A stretch of 64,000 nt of DNA from an uncultured Planktomarina sp. (GCA_905182535.1 CAJJBZ010000008.1:62001-126000); one strand, 5' to 3'. Shown: positions 40,998 through 51,763, counted from the stretch's first letter. Notes: generated by a model from the sequence alone, not told the origin. Numbers and translations are program-made.

Positions 40998-42166
40998 GCC
41001 GGGCATTTTTGATTGTTTTGGATTCCTTAGGATGTGGCGGTGCGCCGGATGCTACTGCCTTTGGCGATGCTGGAGCCAATACTCTGGGCCATATCATCGA
41101 TGCGCGACGGGGTGCGTTAAAGATGCCTAATTTAGCTGCTCTAGGTTTGGGGGCTGCACTCACACACTCCAGTGGCTTTCCGTCGCCTTGGCCCGATCCG
41201 ACTCAAGGAGCTTGGGCTGTGGCTCGTGAAATCTCCAATGGCAAGGATACGCCATCAGGCCACTGGGAGTTGGCTGGTGTGCCTGTGCCTTGGAATTGGC
41301 ACTACTTCCCGAATGAAACCCCCGCTTTCCCACCCAATATTATGGCTGCGTTAGCACAGTTCGCTGGGGGTAGTCTGGCCAATTGTCATGCCTCTGGCCT
41401 GCAAGTGATTGAGGCTTTTGGCGCCCAACATATAAATTTAGGTCTACCAATTTGTTATACCTCTGCAGATAGTGTTTTTCAGATTGCCGCGCATGAAGAG
41501 CGCTTTGGACTTCAAAGGCTGTATGATCTATGCCAAAAGCTTGCGCCGATTTTACATGAAATGAAAATAGGACGTGTTATAGCAAGGCCATTCGTCGGCT
41601 CTGTCGAAGCTGGGTTTGAACGCACCTTGAACCGCAAAGACTTTTCGATGGACCCACCCTCTGCCACCCTGTGTGATTGGGTGCAAAATGCGGGACGGCA
41701 TGTGCACTGCATCGGCAAGATTGGTGATATTTTCTCAATGAAGGGAATTACCCACTGTCGTAAAGGCAGTGATGCTGAGCTGATGGAGCATTTGGTGGAT
41801 GAGGTTCAAAACGCACCAGAAGGCAGTCTGACATTTGCTAATTTTGTTGAATTTGATAGCTTATATGGCCATCGGCGTGATCCGGAAGGATATGCGCGAG
41901 CCTTGGAATGGTTCGATGCGGCGATTGGGCCTATTTTGGCACAAACTCGCTCTGACGATTTGGTAATTTTCACGGCAGACCACGGCAACGACCCCACCTG
42001 GCGTGGTTCTGACCACACCCGCGAGCAAGTACCAGTTCTTGTCCATTGTCAAAACCTATCACAAAGGGTTAGAGCACGTGGAACCATTAGGTTCCAAGAT
42101 GTTGCGGCCACTTTAGCTGAACATCTGACTGTGCCCGTTTCGGGTGAAGGCAGGAGTTTTTTATGA
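40994..42166 (+). CDS. deoB: phosphopentomutase
   Basis: Alkaline-phosphatase-superfamily mutase that turns (deoxy)ribose 1-phosphate into the 5-phosphate. 390 residues: LIVLDSLGCGGAPDA metal ligand, GKDTPSGHWELAG carrying the phospho-threonine, and the late ADHGNDPTWRGSDHTRE metal site. Takes the sugar phosphate produced by DeoA. Overlaps both neighbours by four bases, indicating tight translational coupling. Confidence 0.96.
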   Translation: MSRAFLIVLDSLGCGGAPDATAFGDAGANTLGHIIDARRGALKMPNLAALGLGAALTHSSGFPSPWPDPTQGAWAVAREISNGKDTPSGHWELAGVPVPWNWHYFPNETPAFPPNIMAALAQFAGGSLANCHASGLQVIEAFGAQHINLGLPICYTSADSVFQIAAHEERFGLQRLYDLCQKLAPILHEMKIGRVIARPFVGSVEAGFERTLNRKDFSMDPPSATLCDWVQNAGRHVHCIGKIGDIFSMKGITHCRKGSDAELMEHLVDEVQNAPEGSLTFANFVEFDSLYGHRRDPEGYARALEWFDAAIGPILAQTRSDDLVIFTADHGNDPTWRGSDHTREQVPVLVHCQNLSQRVRARGTIRFQDVAATLAEHLTVPVSGEGRSFL

Positions 42167-43134
42167 GCTGGAAATTGTTTCCAAAAGTTGAGTTACATCT
42201 GCACCTTGAAGGGGCTGCTGACCCCGCTTTTATCCGAGGATTGGCGGCGGAAAAATCTGTCGATACCCAGAAAATATTTGATAAAAGTGGCGCCTATAAA
42301 TACGATAGCTTTAACGAATTTCTAGCAGTCTATGAGGCGGCAACATTTGCTCTAAAAAGTCCAGAGGACTTCAAGCGTCTGACGCAATCGGTTTTGGAGA
42401 ATCTAGCTGAGCATAATGTTGTTTATGCGGAAACTTTCGTGTCGCCTGATTTTTGTGGTGGGCGAGATGTAGGGGCTTGGCGTGAGTATCTTGAGGCTAT
42501 GCAAGAGGCGCATGTAGAGGGGGTAACTCTTAAGGGCATAGTAACCTGCATTAGGCATTTTGGGCCGGATAAAGCGCGTGAAACGGCTCGATGTGCTGCT
42601 GAAACTGCAGGCGACTGGATAGTTGGCTTCGGAATGGGGGGCGCAGAAGATGTGGGCGCTGCGGCTGATTTTGCGCGTGCCTTCGATATGGCGCGTGAAG
42701 CTGGTTTGCGATTGACCAGTCACGCTGGTGAGTGGGGCGGTGCGCAGTCGATCTGGGATACGCTTGAAGATCTGAAAGTTGAGCGAATTGGCCATGGTGT
42801 GCAGGCAATCGATGATCCCAATTTGGTACGTTATTTGGCTGAAACTGGTATTGTACTTGAAGTAAATCCTGGTTCAAATATAGCACTAGGAGTCTATGCG
42901 AATTTAGCCCAACATCCCATTGCTAAGCTGCGAGATGCTGGGGTTAAGGTAACTGTTAGTACCGATGACCCACCATTTTTCCAAACGACGATGACCAAAG
43001 AGTTTGAGAGATTAGAACAGGTCTTTGGCTGGGGTGTGGATGATTTTAACCTGTTGAATAAAACGGCCTTGGAAGCAGCATTTTGTGATGCTGGCACTAA
43101 AGACCTAATAGCTAAAAGATTGGAAACCGTATGA
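42163..43134 (+). CDS. add: adenosine deaminase
   Basis: Zinc amidohydrolase making inosine from adenosine. 323 residues: metal ligands in [11 protein letters not shown], catalytic Glu and His in [21 protein letters not shown], and the Asp pair in STDDPPFF. The adenine-deaminase subgroup shares much of this, so adenine rather than adenosine as substrate is the alternative. Four-base overlaps with deoB and upp. Confidence 0.9.
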   Translation: MSWKLFPKVELHLHLEGAADPAFIRGLAAEKSVDTQKIFDKSGAYKYDSFNEFLAVYEAATFALKSPEDFKRLTQSVLENLAEHNVVYAETFVSPDFCGGRDVGAWREYLEAMQEAHVEGVTLKGIVTCIRHFGPDKARETARCAAETAGDWIVGFGMGGAEDVGAAADFARAFDMAREAGLRLTSHAGEWGGAQSIWDTLEDLKVERIGHGVQAIDDPNLVRYLAETGIVLEVNPGSNIALGVYANLAQHPIAKLRDAGVKVTVSTDDPPFFQTTMTKEFERLEQVFGWGVDDFNLLNKTALEAAFCDAGTKDLIAKRLETV

Positions 43135-43757
43135 CACTCACTATTGTGGATCACCCACTCGTACAACACAAGCTGACCCTGATGCGCGATAAGGCTACCC
43201 CAACCAATCAGTTTCGCCAGCTCTTGCGCGAAATTAGCCATCTGATTGCCTATGAGGTGACCCGAGATTTGCCGCTTGAAGACCGAACAATTGAAACTCC
43301 CATGACCATAATGCAGGCACCTGTTTTGGCAGGAAAAAAACTTGCTCTGGTATCAATTCTGCGGGCTGGAAATGGGCTTTTGGATGGAGTTCTTGAATTG
43401 ATTCCTTCAGCGCGCGTGGGCTTTGTGGGTCTCTACCGCGACGAGAAAACCCTTAAGCCTGTGCAATATTATTTTAAAGTGCCAGAAGATTTAAAAAGCC
43501 GAGTTGTGATTGCGGTGGATCCCATGCTTGCCACTGGAAATTCAAGCGTCGCGGCAATTGATCTTCTGAAACAAGCTGGAGCGCGCGACATAAAATTTTT
43601 ATGCCTACTGGCAGCCCCTGAAGGGATTACCCGGATGCAAGAAGCGCATCCTGACGTTGATATTGTTACCGCCGCTGTGGACGAGAAGCTAAGTGATATA
43701 GGGTATATACTCCCCGGCCTAGGTGATGCGGGCGACCGAATGTTTGGGACTAAGTGA
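43131..43757 (+). CDS. upp: uracil phosphoribosyltransferase
   Basis: Makes UMP from uracil and PRPP. 208 residues: [17 protein letters not shown] at the start, [27 protein letters not shown]-binding [17 protein letters not shown], and the uracil-binding C-terminal [18 protein letters not shown]. Last gene of the operon, completing routes from nucleosides to nucleotides. Confidence 0.97.
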   Translation: MTLTIVDHPLVQHKLTLMRDKATPTNQFRQLLREISHLIAYEVTRDLPLEDRTIETPMTIMQAPVLAGKKLALVSILRAGNGLLDGVLELIPSARVGFVGLYRDEKTLKPVQYYFKVPEDLKSRVVIAVDPMLATGNSSVAAIDLLKQAGARDIKFLCLLAAPEGITRMQEAHPDVDIVTAAVDEKLSDIGYILPGLGDAGDRMFGTK

Positions 43758-43798
43758 TGTGGGTGGATGATGCCTTGGAGAATTAGTCCTCCCCTAAA

Positions 43799-44812
43799 TT
43801 ACATATCTGAACAAATTGCCTGAAGGCCCAGCCATGCCCCATCGGCCAGAATAGGGTAGGGTGACCCTGTCGGGAATGGATCTTGGGCGGCCAAATCTTG
43901 GGCCTCTGGGCTGGATATCGCGCGAGCGAAGGGGCCGGAGCTTATCTGGGCTGTTGCGAATAGGTTGATCAGAGCTGTTCGCGGCGATGGGCGAGTTGGC
44001 TGCGACAGTGCGATCTTCGCTATTTGGTTAACCTGTTCTTGTGATAGATCGTTGGATGCAATAAAACTTAGGGAGATAAGAGGCCCAGCCTGCTCAAGGT
44101 ACAGCTGCACTGTATCGTAGTGTTGATTGGCTGCCAGTGCGGATAAAATATAGCCGGCTGTGACGGCGGCATCATTGGATGTGGTCACCATATTTTCAAA
44201 TAATAATACATGTCCACCCGGCAGTATGATGGGGTGACTGCGTTGGCCGGGTAGGACTGATAGGCGCAGGGGGATAGTTGTGTTTAAGCGATCTACTAAT
44301 TGTTTGGATGTACGAATACCCTCTGGACTGGCACAATATGGCCCCGCCAATTGCCCTATGCGCAGAGCAAGCGCATCTCCAAGTTGCACCCTTTTGACCT
44401 CAGGTAGTATTTTACTTGCATAACTGATCACGGCCTGTGGGCCCCAAAAGATAGAGATTAAGCCAATGATGACTAGGGAGGAGGCTGCTAAAATGACACG
44501 CAATCGGCCAGGATGTGGGCGGCTCATATCGATGGCTTTTTGAACTTTGAGCAGTGCCTCCAGCATAGTACGATCTGCGATTTCTAAGCTTTCCTCAGAG
44601 TCTGCACCGGGGCGCAATGTGGCTTTATCGCTCCCATGTTTCTGCACATCTACTGCAGCAAGGGACCAATGAGCCAGTGCGCGGTTTTGCATATCGGTTA
44701 ATACAATAGTTGCTTCTCCGACTGATATAACTACCTCTCGCCTTTGCTCCGCAGGTCCACTGCGCCATAGACCGGTACATTCCAGTCGATCATATTCCTT
44801 AAGTGCTGTCAT
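43799..44812 (-). CDS. hypothetical single-pass membrane protein
   Basis: 337 residues with one clear membrane segment near residues 106-125 (VILAASSLVIIGLISIFWG). The N-terminal cytoplasmic part is a PH-like or beta domain (VVISVGEATIVLTDMQNRALAHWSL). The C-terminal part contains LPGGHVLLFENMVTTSNDAA, which recalls the edge strand of M48 peptidase domains, but no HExxH follows. The frame is intact. Function unknown; M48-derived fold is a weak inference. Confidence 0.65.
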   Translation of the reverse strand: MTALKEYDRLECTGLWRSGPAEQRREVVISVGEATIVLTDMQNRALAHWSLAAVDVQKHGSDKATLRPGADSEESLEIADRTMLEALLKVQKAIDMSRPHPGRLRVILAASSLVIIGLISIFWGPQAVISYASKILPEVKRVQLGDALALRIGQLAGPYCASPEGIRTSKQLVDRLNTTIPLRLSVLPGQRSHPIILPGGHVLLFENMVTTSNDAAVTAGYILSALAANQHYDTVQLYLEQAGPLISLSFIASNDLSQEQVNQIAKIALSQPTRPSPRTALINLFATAQISSGPFARAISSPEAQDLAAQDPFPTGSPYPILADGAWLGLQAICSDM

Positions 44813-44907
44813 CCGGGCCCGCTCTGCCTCTTTTCGGTAACGATAGGGCTATCCCGTGAGCTTCGCAATGGCTTCAGCCTTGGGCTCTATTTAAAGCATC
44901 TTTTTGC

Positions 44908-46531
44908 TTAGGCTGTTTTGGCAATGACCCGAAGTTCAAATTTCTGAATTTTACCTGTGGATGTCTTGGGCAGGTCTTGAAACAGCACGCGTTTGGGGGT
45001 TTTGAAACCTGCCAATTTGCCACGCACAAAGCCAATCACCTCGGTTTCTGTTGCGGATTTTCCAGGTAAAAGTTCAACAAATGCACAGGGTACTTCACCC
45101 CATTTGTCATCTGGCTTGGCGACCACGGCGCAGAGACTCACAGCGGGATGTGCCATAATTGCGCCTTCTACTTCGATACTGGATATATTTTCGCCACCGG
45201 AGATAATGATATCCTTCATCCGATCTGCGATCTGCATCATACTATTAGAATGCTGCATTGCTATATCTTCAGAGTGGAAAAACCCGCCCAAAAACGCTTT
45301 TTTAGTGGCTTCAGGGTTCTTGTAGTAGCCCTTCATGACTGAATTACCACGCATGACAATCTCGCCCTGTGTTTTGCCATCCATTGGAATTTGAGTACCT
45401 GTGCTGTCTACAACTGTGGTAAGGTCCATCATTGGCATTGCCACGCCTTGGCGCGCCTTGATGGCGGATTGATCCACCTCTGGCAAACTGTCCCATGCTG
45501 TCCCAGAGGCATTCCACGACATGACCATAGGTCTCGGTGAGGCCATAAACTTGGGTAACATTGAAACCTAATTTTTCGATTCCTACTAATGTTGCGGGAG
45601 CGGGCGGTGCGCCTGCGGTGAAGATCTCAACCTCATGATCAAAATTTCGGCGATGTTGTGCCTTGGCGTTGACGATCATATTGAGCACAATGGGTGCACC
45701 ACCAAAGTGTGAGACACCTTCCTCTGCAATCCCGTCGTATATGGCTTTGGCAGAGACATCTCTGCAGCCCACGACCGTACCACCCAATAGTGGCATCATC
45801 CAAGTATGGTTCCAGCCGTTGCAGTGAAACAATGGCACAATGGCCATGAACACTGGCTTAAGAACCATTCTCCAGCTAATTGGCGTACCCATAGTCATTA
45901 GATAGGCACCACGGTGATGGTAGACTACACCTTTGGGCCGACCCGTCGTGCCGGATGTATAATTGAGCGCGAGGCTCTCCCACTCATCGCTTGGCATAAC
46001 CCAACTGTAACTGTCATTACATTTAGAGATGAAATCTTCATATTCTGGATGGCGGCCGCTAGCTAGAAAACCTGCCTCAGGGTCAGCAACTTCGATGATT
46101 TTAGGGGCTACGCCGTTCATTAAAGTGATTGCGGCTTCAACTGGGGATAGGAATTGACTATCCACCATAACTACTTTGGCTTCCCCATGCTCAAGGATAT
46201 AGATAAGCGTCCCGACATCCAGCCGAGTATTGACGGTATTGAGCACTGCGCCACAAGCGGGTACGCCGAAACTGGCTTCAATTTGAGCGGTAGTGTTGGG
46301 GAGAAGTGTGGTAACTACATCTCCAGGCATAACGCCAATGCCTGCAAGTGCGCTTGCTAGCTTGCTGACCCTTGCATGGTATTGCTTGTAGGTTGCGCGG
46401 TGGGATCCATATACAACTGCGGTATGGTCGGCGAAGACAGTAGCCGCGCGCTGCAAATGTGACAGTGGCGTTAGGGGTACGTAATTTGCTTGGCACTTGC
46501 CCAAACCTGTTTCGTCAGCCATCCATCCCAT
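44908..46531 (-). CDS. AMP-dependent acyl-CoA synthetase (suspected frameshift)
   Basis: Activates an acyl acid to its CoA thioester. N-terminal part with NYVPLTPLSHLQRAATVFAD, P-loop NYTSGTTGRPKGVVYHHRG and VYGLTETYGHV; C-terminal part in another frame with FHSEDIAMQ, DRMKDIIISGGENISSIEVE and the lysine site KTSTGKIQK. The break is near 45495 in the linker after GHVVECLWD. About 540 residues. It matches the medium-chain/DMSP-demethylation-like (DmdB-like) synthetase group in overall form, but substrate cannot be assigned. ATG 46531 is favoured by AAGGGGAGAA eight bases upstream. Confidence 0.87.
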
Positions 46532-46590
46532 GTCGCAATTCTCCCCTTTAGAAGGCATTATCGCGCTTGCAGGAATGATTTCAAGAGGTC

Positions 46591-47386
46591 ATGCACACTG
46601 AATGGAGCAAAAATCAAATACTATTGCGTCATTTTTTTATGGTGACAGGCATGGCTATCTTGGGCATCGTTGATAATATCATGAAATTTATTGCAGTGGA
46701 AATTAGTCTTTGGCAATTTCACTTTGTGCGTAGCTTGATTGCCGTACCCGTTATTGTAGTTTTTGGTTTACTTTTTGGATGGGATTTGAACCCAAAAGAC
46801 TTTGGCTAGTTCTGGGCCGCAATATGTTTTTATCTGGTGCGATGTTTGTTTATTTTGGCTATTTAGGTTTTTTCCAATCGCCGCAGTCGCGGCTGGACTA
46901 TTCACAGCGCCAGTTTTGGTGATGTTCATTAATGCCATTTGGTCGCGCCGCGCCATTGGCCTCATCCGGCTTGCGACCGCTTTCGTTGGTTTTATTGGCA
47001 CAATTTTAGTTCTAAAGCCCTTTGTTGGTGGATTGAACTGGGCTAACCTGATCCCTGCGTCAGCTGGGCTGATGTACGCCTTTGGCAATGTCGCCACTCG
47101 AAAATGGTGTGAAGGCGAAAGTGCTGTCGCATTGCTGTGGTCATATATGTTCTTGATACTTATTTTTGGAAGCTTGGGGGTGGCCTACCTCTATTTTAAC
47201 CCTGGAGATCCGAGCAGCTACCTCACTCGTGGATGGGTGTGGCCTTCCGCTGGCGTTTGGGTATGGATTTGGTGGCAGGCGGTGTTATCGCTCGTTGGTA
47301 TTGGCTTAATCATAGTGACTGGAATCATAATTTCTATCCGCTCCAAAACTAATGCATGCTGCACTGCCATTACGGCTCCAAATTAA
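46591..47386 (+). CDS. EamA/DMT-family transporter (frameshifts, internal gap)
   Basis: Membrane exporter of the drug/metabolite type. First EamA repeat: FFMVTGMAILGIVDNIMKFIAVE, then SGAMFVYFGYLGFFPIAAVAAGLFTAPV; second repeat from SAGLMYAFGNVATRKWCEGE. Two frame breaks are mended by one A in AAAA at 46794-46797 and one C in CC at 46874-46875. A further oddity: about 40 to 50 residues normally found between RGWVWP and the last helices (VLSLVGIGLIIVTGIII) appear missing, so only about 265 residues remain against about 300. Either an in-frame deletion or an assembly loss. Substrate unknown. Confidence 0.75.
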
Positions 47387-49578
47387 ACAATTTTTTGGTC
47401 GGTGGAGCGGTCGTAAAAAGCATCGCCTTCTTCTGCCATTTCGCGCAGCAAATCGGGTGCTGCAAACCTTGGGCCATAGGCTGATTCCAATTCATCACAG
47501 CGTGCTGCGGCATATCCCGCGCCCAACATGTCAAACCAAGACAATGGCCCACCAGACCAAGGTGCAAAACCCCAGCCTAAAATAGCACCAACATCCGCCT
47601 CTCGCACATCCATAAGCACACCCTCTTGTAGGGCGCGTACTGCCTCTAAAGTTTGAGCGAACATGAGCCGATGTTGCACTTCGATGAGGTCAAGATTTGC
47701 TCCCTCCTGAGTGTATTGGTCCCGCAGGCCTTGCCAGATGCCAACGCGCTTGCCGCGTACATCGTATTCATAAAAGCCAGCTGAGGATTTGCGGCCTAGA
47801 CGCCCTTGATCAAACAACCAAAACAAAACTTCATCTGCTTGATCATTGTCATAGGCCGTACCCATTGCTACCTTGGTAGCCTTTGCTATTTTCACGCCAA
47901 GATCAACCGAGGTTTCATCGTTCAGCTGAAGTGGGCCCAGTGGCATACCCATCAATTTGGCGGCATTTTCAATCAATGCGGGCTCAATGCCCTCTTTCAC
48001 CATGCGGATGCCCTCGTTGATATAGGGAATGATGCAGCGGTTAGCGAAAAAGAAGCGTGCATCATTTACAACAATTGGCGTTTTTCGGATTTGGCCTACA
48101 TAATCTAGCGCTTTTGCAACTGCCCGATCGCCAGTCTCTTTGCCCTTTATGATTTCAACTAGAAGCATTTTTTCCACAGGACTGAAAAAGTGAATTCCGA
48201 TAAATTGCTCCGGCCTTGTGCTTGCCTTGGCCAGACCTGAGATCGGCAGTGTTGAGGTGTTGGTGGCAAAGATACAATCTTCGCGGATCACAGCCTCCAC
48301 ATTGCGTATAACTTCAGCCTTTATGTTGGGATCTTCAAATACCGCTTCGATGATAAGGTCACAGTCTGCTAAATCTTGATAATTAATGGTGGGATTGATC
48401 CGAGCGAGCAGTGCATCTTTTTGCTCTGCTGTAATCTTTTTGTGGACAATTCCTTTATCGCAGTAAGCTGCCACATAGCCTTTGCCCTTATCGGCACACT
48501 TTTGAGCTTGATCTATCAGCACAACATTAATGCCAGCTTGAGCAGAGACCAAGGCTATGCCCGCGCCCATCATACCGGATCCCATGATGCCTAATTTCCG
48601 CACAGATTGATTCGACACTTCCGCAGGCCGTACGGCACCTTTTTCAAGGGCTCCTTTATTAATAAATAGGCTGCGGATCATGTTGGAAGAGGAAGGGTTC
48701 ATTAAAACAGATGTGAACTGCCGAGCCTCAATTTTTAGAGCTGTATCAAAGGGTACTGACGCGCCCTCATAGATTGCGCTTAAAAGAGCTTTGGCCGCAG
48801 GATAAACCCCCATAGTTTGAGCGTTAACCGTGGCGGATGCGCCCACAAAGGTCATGAAACCTGTGGGATGGTAGGGTGAGCCGCCGGGCATCTTATAGTC
48901 CTTAGCGTCCCAAGGTTTGATTAGATCTGTATCTTTGGCTGCCATAATCCATTCTTTGGCGTCTTGCAAAGGTGTGCTGCTGACCGCATGAATGATGCCG
49001 GCAGCTAAAGCTTGAGTGGGAGTACTCAATTTGCCTTGAAACAAAAATGGGCTTGCCGCCATTACGCCCATTTTGCGTACTAAACGGGTGGTGCCTCCCG
49101 CACCTGGGAAAATACCGACCTTAATTTCGGGTAGGCCAATTTTGGCCTTTGGGTTGTCTGCAGCGATGATGTGATGGCACGCTAAAGAAATTTCTAAACC
49201 GATCCCCAACGCCGTGCCGGGCAATACAGCAACAAATGGTTTCCCGCCTTTTTGGGTTTTGAAATCCATGCCTGCTAATTCGATCTTGCGAATGATGTGG
49301 TGAATTTTCATGACCATATCGAAACAGCCTTGAGCTGGGTTGTCAGGGTTAATCTCTTTAATTTTGGAGATTATTGCCAAGTCCATGCCAGCGGCAAAGT
49401 CCGCCTTGGCAGATGTGATAATTACGCCTTTGATGGCCTTATCTGAAATGCAGCTGTCGACTATGGTATTGAGATGAGCGAAGCCTTCTTCGCTCATCAC
49501 ATTCATGGACCTGTTGGTGCAGTCCCAAGTGAGAGTTGCAACACCGTCTGCATCTTGAGTTTTGGTGAAATCAGACAT
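47383..49578 (-). CDS. fadJ: 3-hydroxyacyl-CoA dehydrogenase / enoyl-CoA hydratase
   Basis: Bifunctional beta-oxidation enzyme, 731 residues. N-terminal crotonase domain (GVIITSAKADFAAGMD, PFVAVLPGTALGIGLEISLACHH, GIFPGAGGTTRLVR), then an NAD-binding domain (LGIMGSGMMGAGIALVSAQAG, FIGIHFFSPVEKM) and C-terminal dehydrogenase domains. The frame extends to 49698, but MSDFTK at 49578 has AAAGGAG close upstream and is chosen. With the thiolase upstream on the same strand it forms the FadAB-type pair. FadB is the alternative name; symbol by similarity only. Confidence 0.9.
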   Translation of the reverse strand: MSDFTKTQDADGVATLTWDCTNRSMNVMSEEGFAHLNTIVDSCISDKAIKGVIITSAKADFAAGMDLAIISKIKEINPDNPAQGCFDMVMKIHHIIRKIELAGMDFKTQKGGKPFVAVLPGTALGIGLEISLACHHIIAADNPKAKIGLPEIKVGIFPGAGGTTRLVRKMGVMAASPFLFQGKLSTPTQALAAGIIHAVSSTPLQDAKEWIMAAKDTDLIKPWDAKDYKMPGGSPYHPTGFMTFVGASATVNAQTMGVYPAAKALLSAIYEGASVPFDTALKIEARQFTSVLMNPSSSNMIRSLFINKGALEKGAVRPAEVSNQSVRKLGIMGSGMMGAGIALVSAQAGINVVLIDQAQKCADKGKGYVAAYCDKGIVHKKITAEQKDALLARINPTINYQDLADCDLIIEAVFEDPNIKAEVIRNVEAVIREDCIFATNTSTLPISGLAKASTRPEQFIGIHFFSPVEKMLLVEIIKGKETGDRAVAKALDYVGQIRKTPIVVNDARFFFANRCIIPYINEGIRMVKEGIEPALIENAAKLMGMPLGPLQLNDETSVDLGVKIAKATKVAMGTAYDNDQADEVLFWLFDQGRLGRKSSAGFYEYDVRGKRVGIWQGLRDQYTQEGANLDLIEVQHRLMFAQTLEAVRALQEGVLMDVREADVGAILGWGFAPWSGGPLSWFDMLGAGYAAARCDELESAYGPRFAAPDLLREMAEEGDAFYDRSTDQKIV

Positions 49579-49826
49579 GCGGGTCTCCTTTGCGCTGTAT
49601 CTTGTCATGCTGCCCAGCTGGGTTGGCCCATAGCGTTCTTTTATATAGCTATTCTGCCAGTGGTCGCCCTTGTTGTTCAACTGGTAATTAAACGGCATTG
49701 GAAAGAAAGGAAGTGATATGTAATTTATTTAAGTCTTAAAGGCTGGGTTAGTCCAGCAGTCAAAAATATGGCCTAAATGGCTTGCAGTCTGCCCCCTCTT
49801 ATTGAGGCCCCTTGGTGTTTTATAGT

Positions 49827-51035
49827 TTATATCCGTTCGATGATAGTGGCTGCTCCCATGCCGGATGCGACGCAAAGGGTAGCAAGTCCAGTGCCTTTGC
49901 CACTGCGTTCCAGCTCATCCAGCAACGTGCCAATAATAATCGCGCCCGTAGCTCCCAAAGGGTGGCCCATGGCGATGGATCCACCGTTCGTATTGACTCG
50001 GCTATCATCAACATTAAAAGCTTGCATGAAAAGCAGAACAACCGCGGCGAAGGCTTCGTTGACTTCAAACAGGTCGATGTCATTGAGGGTTCCACTTTCC
50101 ACCAAGATTTTTTTGGTTACTGGCACTGGTCCAGTCAGCATAATTGTGGGATCGGTGCCTATTTTTGCCGTGGCGCGGATGACCGCGCGGGGCTTTAGGC
50201 CATGAGCTGCACCGTAGGCTTTTGAACCGATCAAAATGCCGGCGGCACCGTCCACGATGCCTGAAGAGTTCCCGGCATGATGTATGTGGTTGATCCGCTC
50301 AAGATGTGGGTATTTCATCAAGGCTATTTTATCAAATCCGGGCATTGATTCACCCATATCTTTAAAGGCAGGCTTCAATGCGCCTAATGATTGCATATCG
50401 GTACCGGGGCGAAGATATTCATCTCGTGTTAAAATTGGCAAGCCATTAATGTCGCTCACTGCTATTACAGAGCCATCAAAACGATTTTCAGCCCAAGCAG
50501 TAGCCCCGCGCTTTTGGCTTTTTACGGCCAATAAATCCGCATCTTCGCGCGAGAACCCGTATTCTGTTGCAATGATATCTGCCGAAATACCCTGCGGCAC
50601 AAAATGATGTGCCATGGCAATTGATGGGTCAACGGCAATTGCCGCCCCATCGCTGCCCATTGGCACGCGGCTCATCATTTCAACACCACCCGCAATATAG
50701 GCTTCGCCTGCGCCGCCTCTGATTTGATTGGCGGCCAGATTAACCGCCTCCATACCGCTGGCGCAAAAGCGATTGATAGATAGGCCGGGGATGCTTTGAT
50801 CGAGATCTGATGCTAGCACCGCCGTACGTGCTAGGCATCCGCCTTGCTCCATTACTTGGGTGACGTTTCCCCAAATCACATCCTCTACCGCGTGGCCGTC
50901 CAACCCGTTGCGCTGCTGCAAGGCATTAAGTACGCCTGCGGACAAGCGTGCTGAGGTTACCTCATGCAGGCTACCCTCCTGGCGACCCTTGCCACGGGGT
51001 GTGCGGACAGAATCATAAATGTATGCGTCAGTCAT
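49827..51035 (-). CDS. fadA: acetyl-CoA C-acyltransferase (thiolase)
   Basis: 402-residue thiolase that cleaves 3-ketoacyl-CoA. Active-site Cys in SINRFCASGMEAVNLA, the second catalytic region NEAFAAV (NVNGGSIAMGHPLGATGA-like, here VNTNGGSIAMGHPLG), and the final Cys in LCVASGMGAATIIERI. Lies 11 bp after the GST gene and 248 bp before fadJ on the same strand; together they encode steps of fatty-acid oxidation. An acetoacetyl-CoA-forming role is the alternative. Confidence 0.9.
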   Translation of the reverse strand: MTDAYIYDSVRTPRGKGRQEGSLHEVTSARLSAGVLNALQQRNGLDGHAVEDVIWGNVTQVMEQGGCLARTAVLASDLDQSIPGLSINRFCASGMEAVNLAANQIRGGAGEAYIAGGVEMMSRVPMGSDGAAIAVDPSIAMAHHFVPQGISADIIATEYGFSREDADLLAVKSQKRGATAWAENRFDGSVIAVSDINGLPILTRDEYLRPGTDMQSLGALKPAFKDMGESMPGFDKIALMKYPHLERINHIHHAGNSSGIVDGAAGILIGSKAYGAAHGLKPRAVIRATAKIGTDPTIMLTGPVPVTKKILVESGTLNDIDLFEVNEAFAAVVLLFMQAFNVDDSRVNTNGGSIAMGHPLGATGAIIIGTLLDELERSGKGTGLATLCVASGMGAATIIERI

Positions 51036-51046
51036 GTTCAGTTCCT

Positions 51047-51678
51047 TTAGACTCGGTCGGATGGATTTCCTGGCATTAAATCATATGGGTGTTTCCAGCC
51101 TTTTGTCGCCTCGATACGGCTCAGCCATGAATCAATATTTGACCAGTTCGCACGGGTAAACCCGTAAGGTTCGGGGTAAAATAGATAGCCACAATTGGCA
51201 ATGTCAGCGATGGTCATCGTGTTTCCAACTATCCATGAACGACTTTCTAGATGTGTGTCCAGTATTTTAAGTGCGCCTAACACCCTTCCCTGCATGAATT
51301 TTATTACTTCAAGTGGGCGCTTATCCTCTGGCAAGAAGTTCATCAAGAAACGGGTCATGCCAGCTTGGGAGGACATTTTATGGTTGTCAAAAAGTACCCA
51401 GCGCAGCACTTCGTATTTGTCCTCAGGCTCCCCGCCCAGTTTCCAGTTTGATCAACCACCCATTGCTGGATGGCGCCCGATTGCGACAGACTGAAATCTC
51501 CTTGGACCAAAATAGGTGCTTCGGCCATGATGTTTAGGTCGCGATACCCGTCGCTGCGCGCAGCCCCACCAAAGAAATCTACATAAACTGGTGACCAATT
51601 TATGCCCGCTAGTTCAAGTGTCAGAGCCGCTTTATAAGCATTTCCGCTTTCTCCAAAGCAATGCAGCTTAATAGCCAT
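51047..51678 (-). CDS. glutathione S-transferase (suspected frameshift)
   Basis: About 210 residues after repair. N-terminal thioredoxin-like domain MAIKLHCFGESGNAYKAALTL, with LSQSGAIQQWV for glutathione contacts; C-terminal helical domain from KYEVLRWVLFDNHKMSS, through SWIVGNTMTIADIANCG. The break at 51440-51442 (TTT on the plus strand) is mended by one more T, giving DQTGKLGGEPEDKYEVL. Start ATG 51678 fits the domain better than 51690. Situated 11 bp ahead of the thiolase gene, presumably co-transcribed. Confidence 0.87.
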
Positions 51679-51746
51679 ATACATTCCCATTTTGTTTTGT
51701 ATCTGTGTTCAGTTTTGGAAATAGTCAGATTAAAAGATAAGGGCGT

Positions 51747-51763
51747 CAAGTGACATTCACTTG
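51747..51763. promoter_or_regulatory. perfect inverted repeat upstream of the GST gene
   Basis: CAAGTGA-CAT-TCACTTG, seven-base arms and three-base centre, 69 bases before the GST start. On the minus strand it runs directly into CTTGACG, a possible -35 box. Candidate operator; the binding protein is unknown. Confidence 0.45.
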
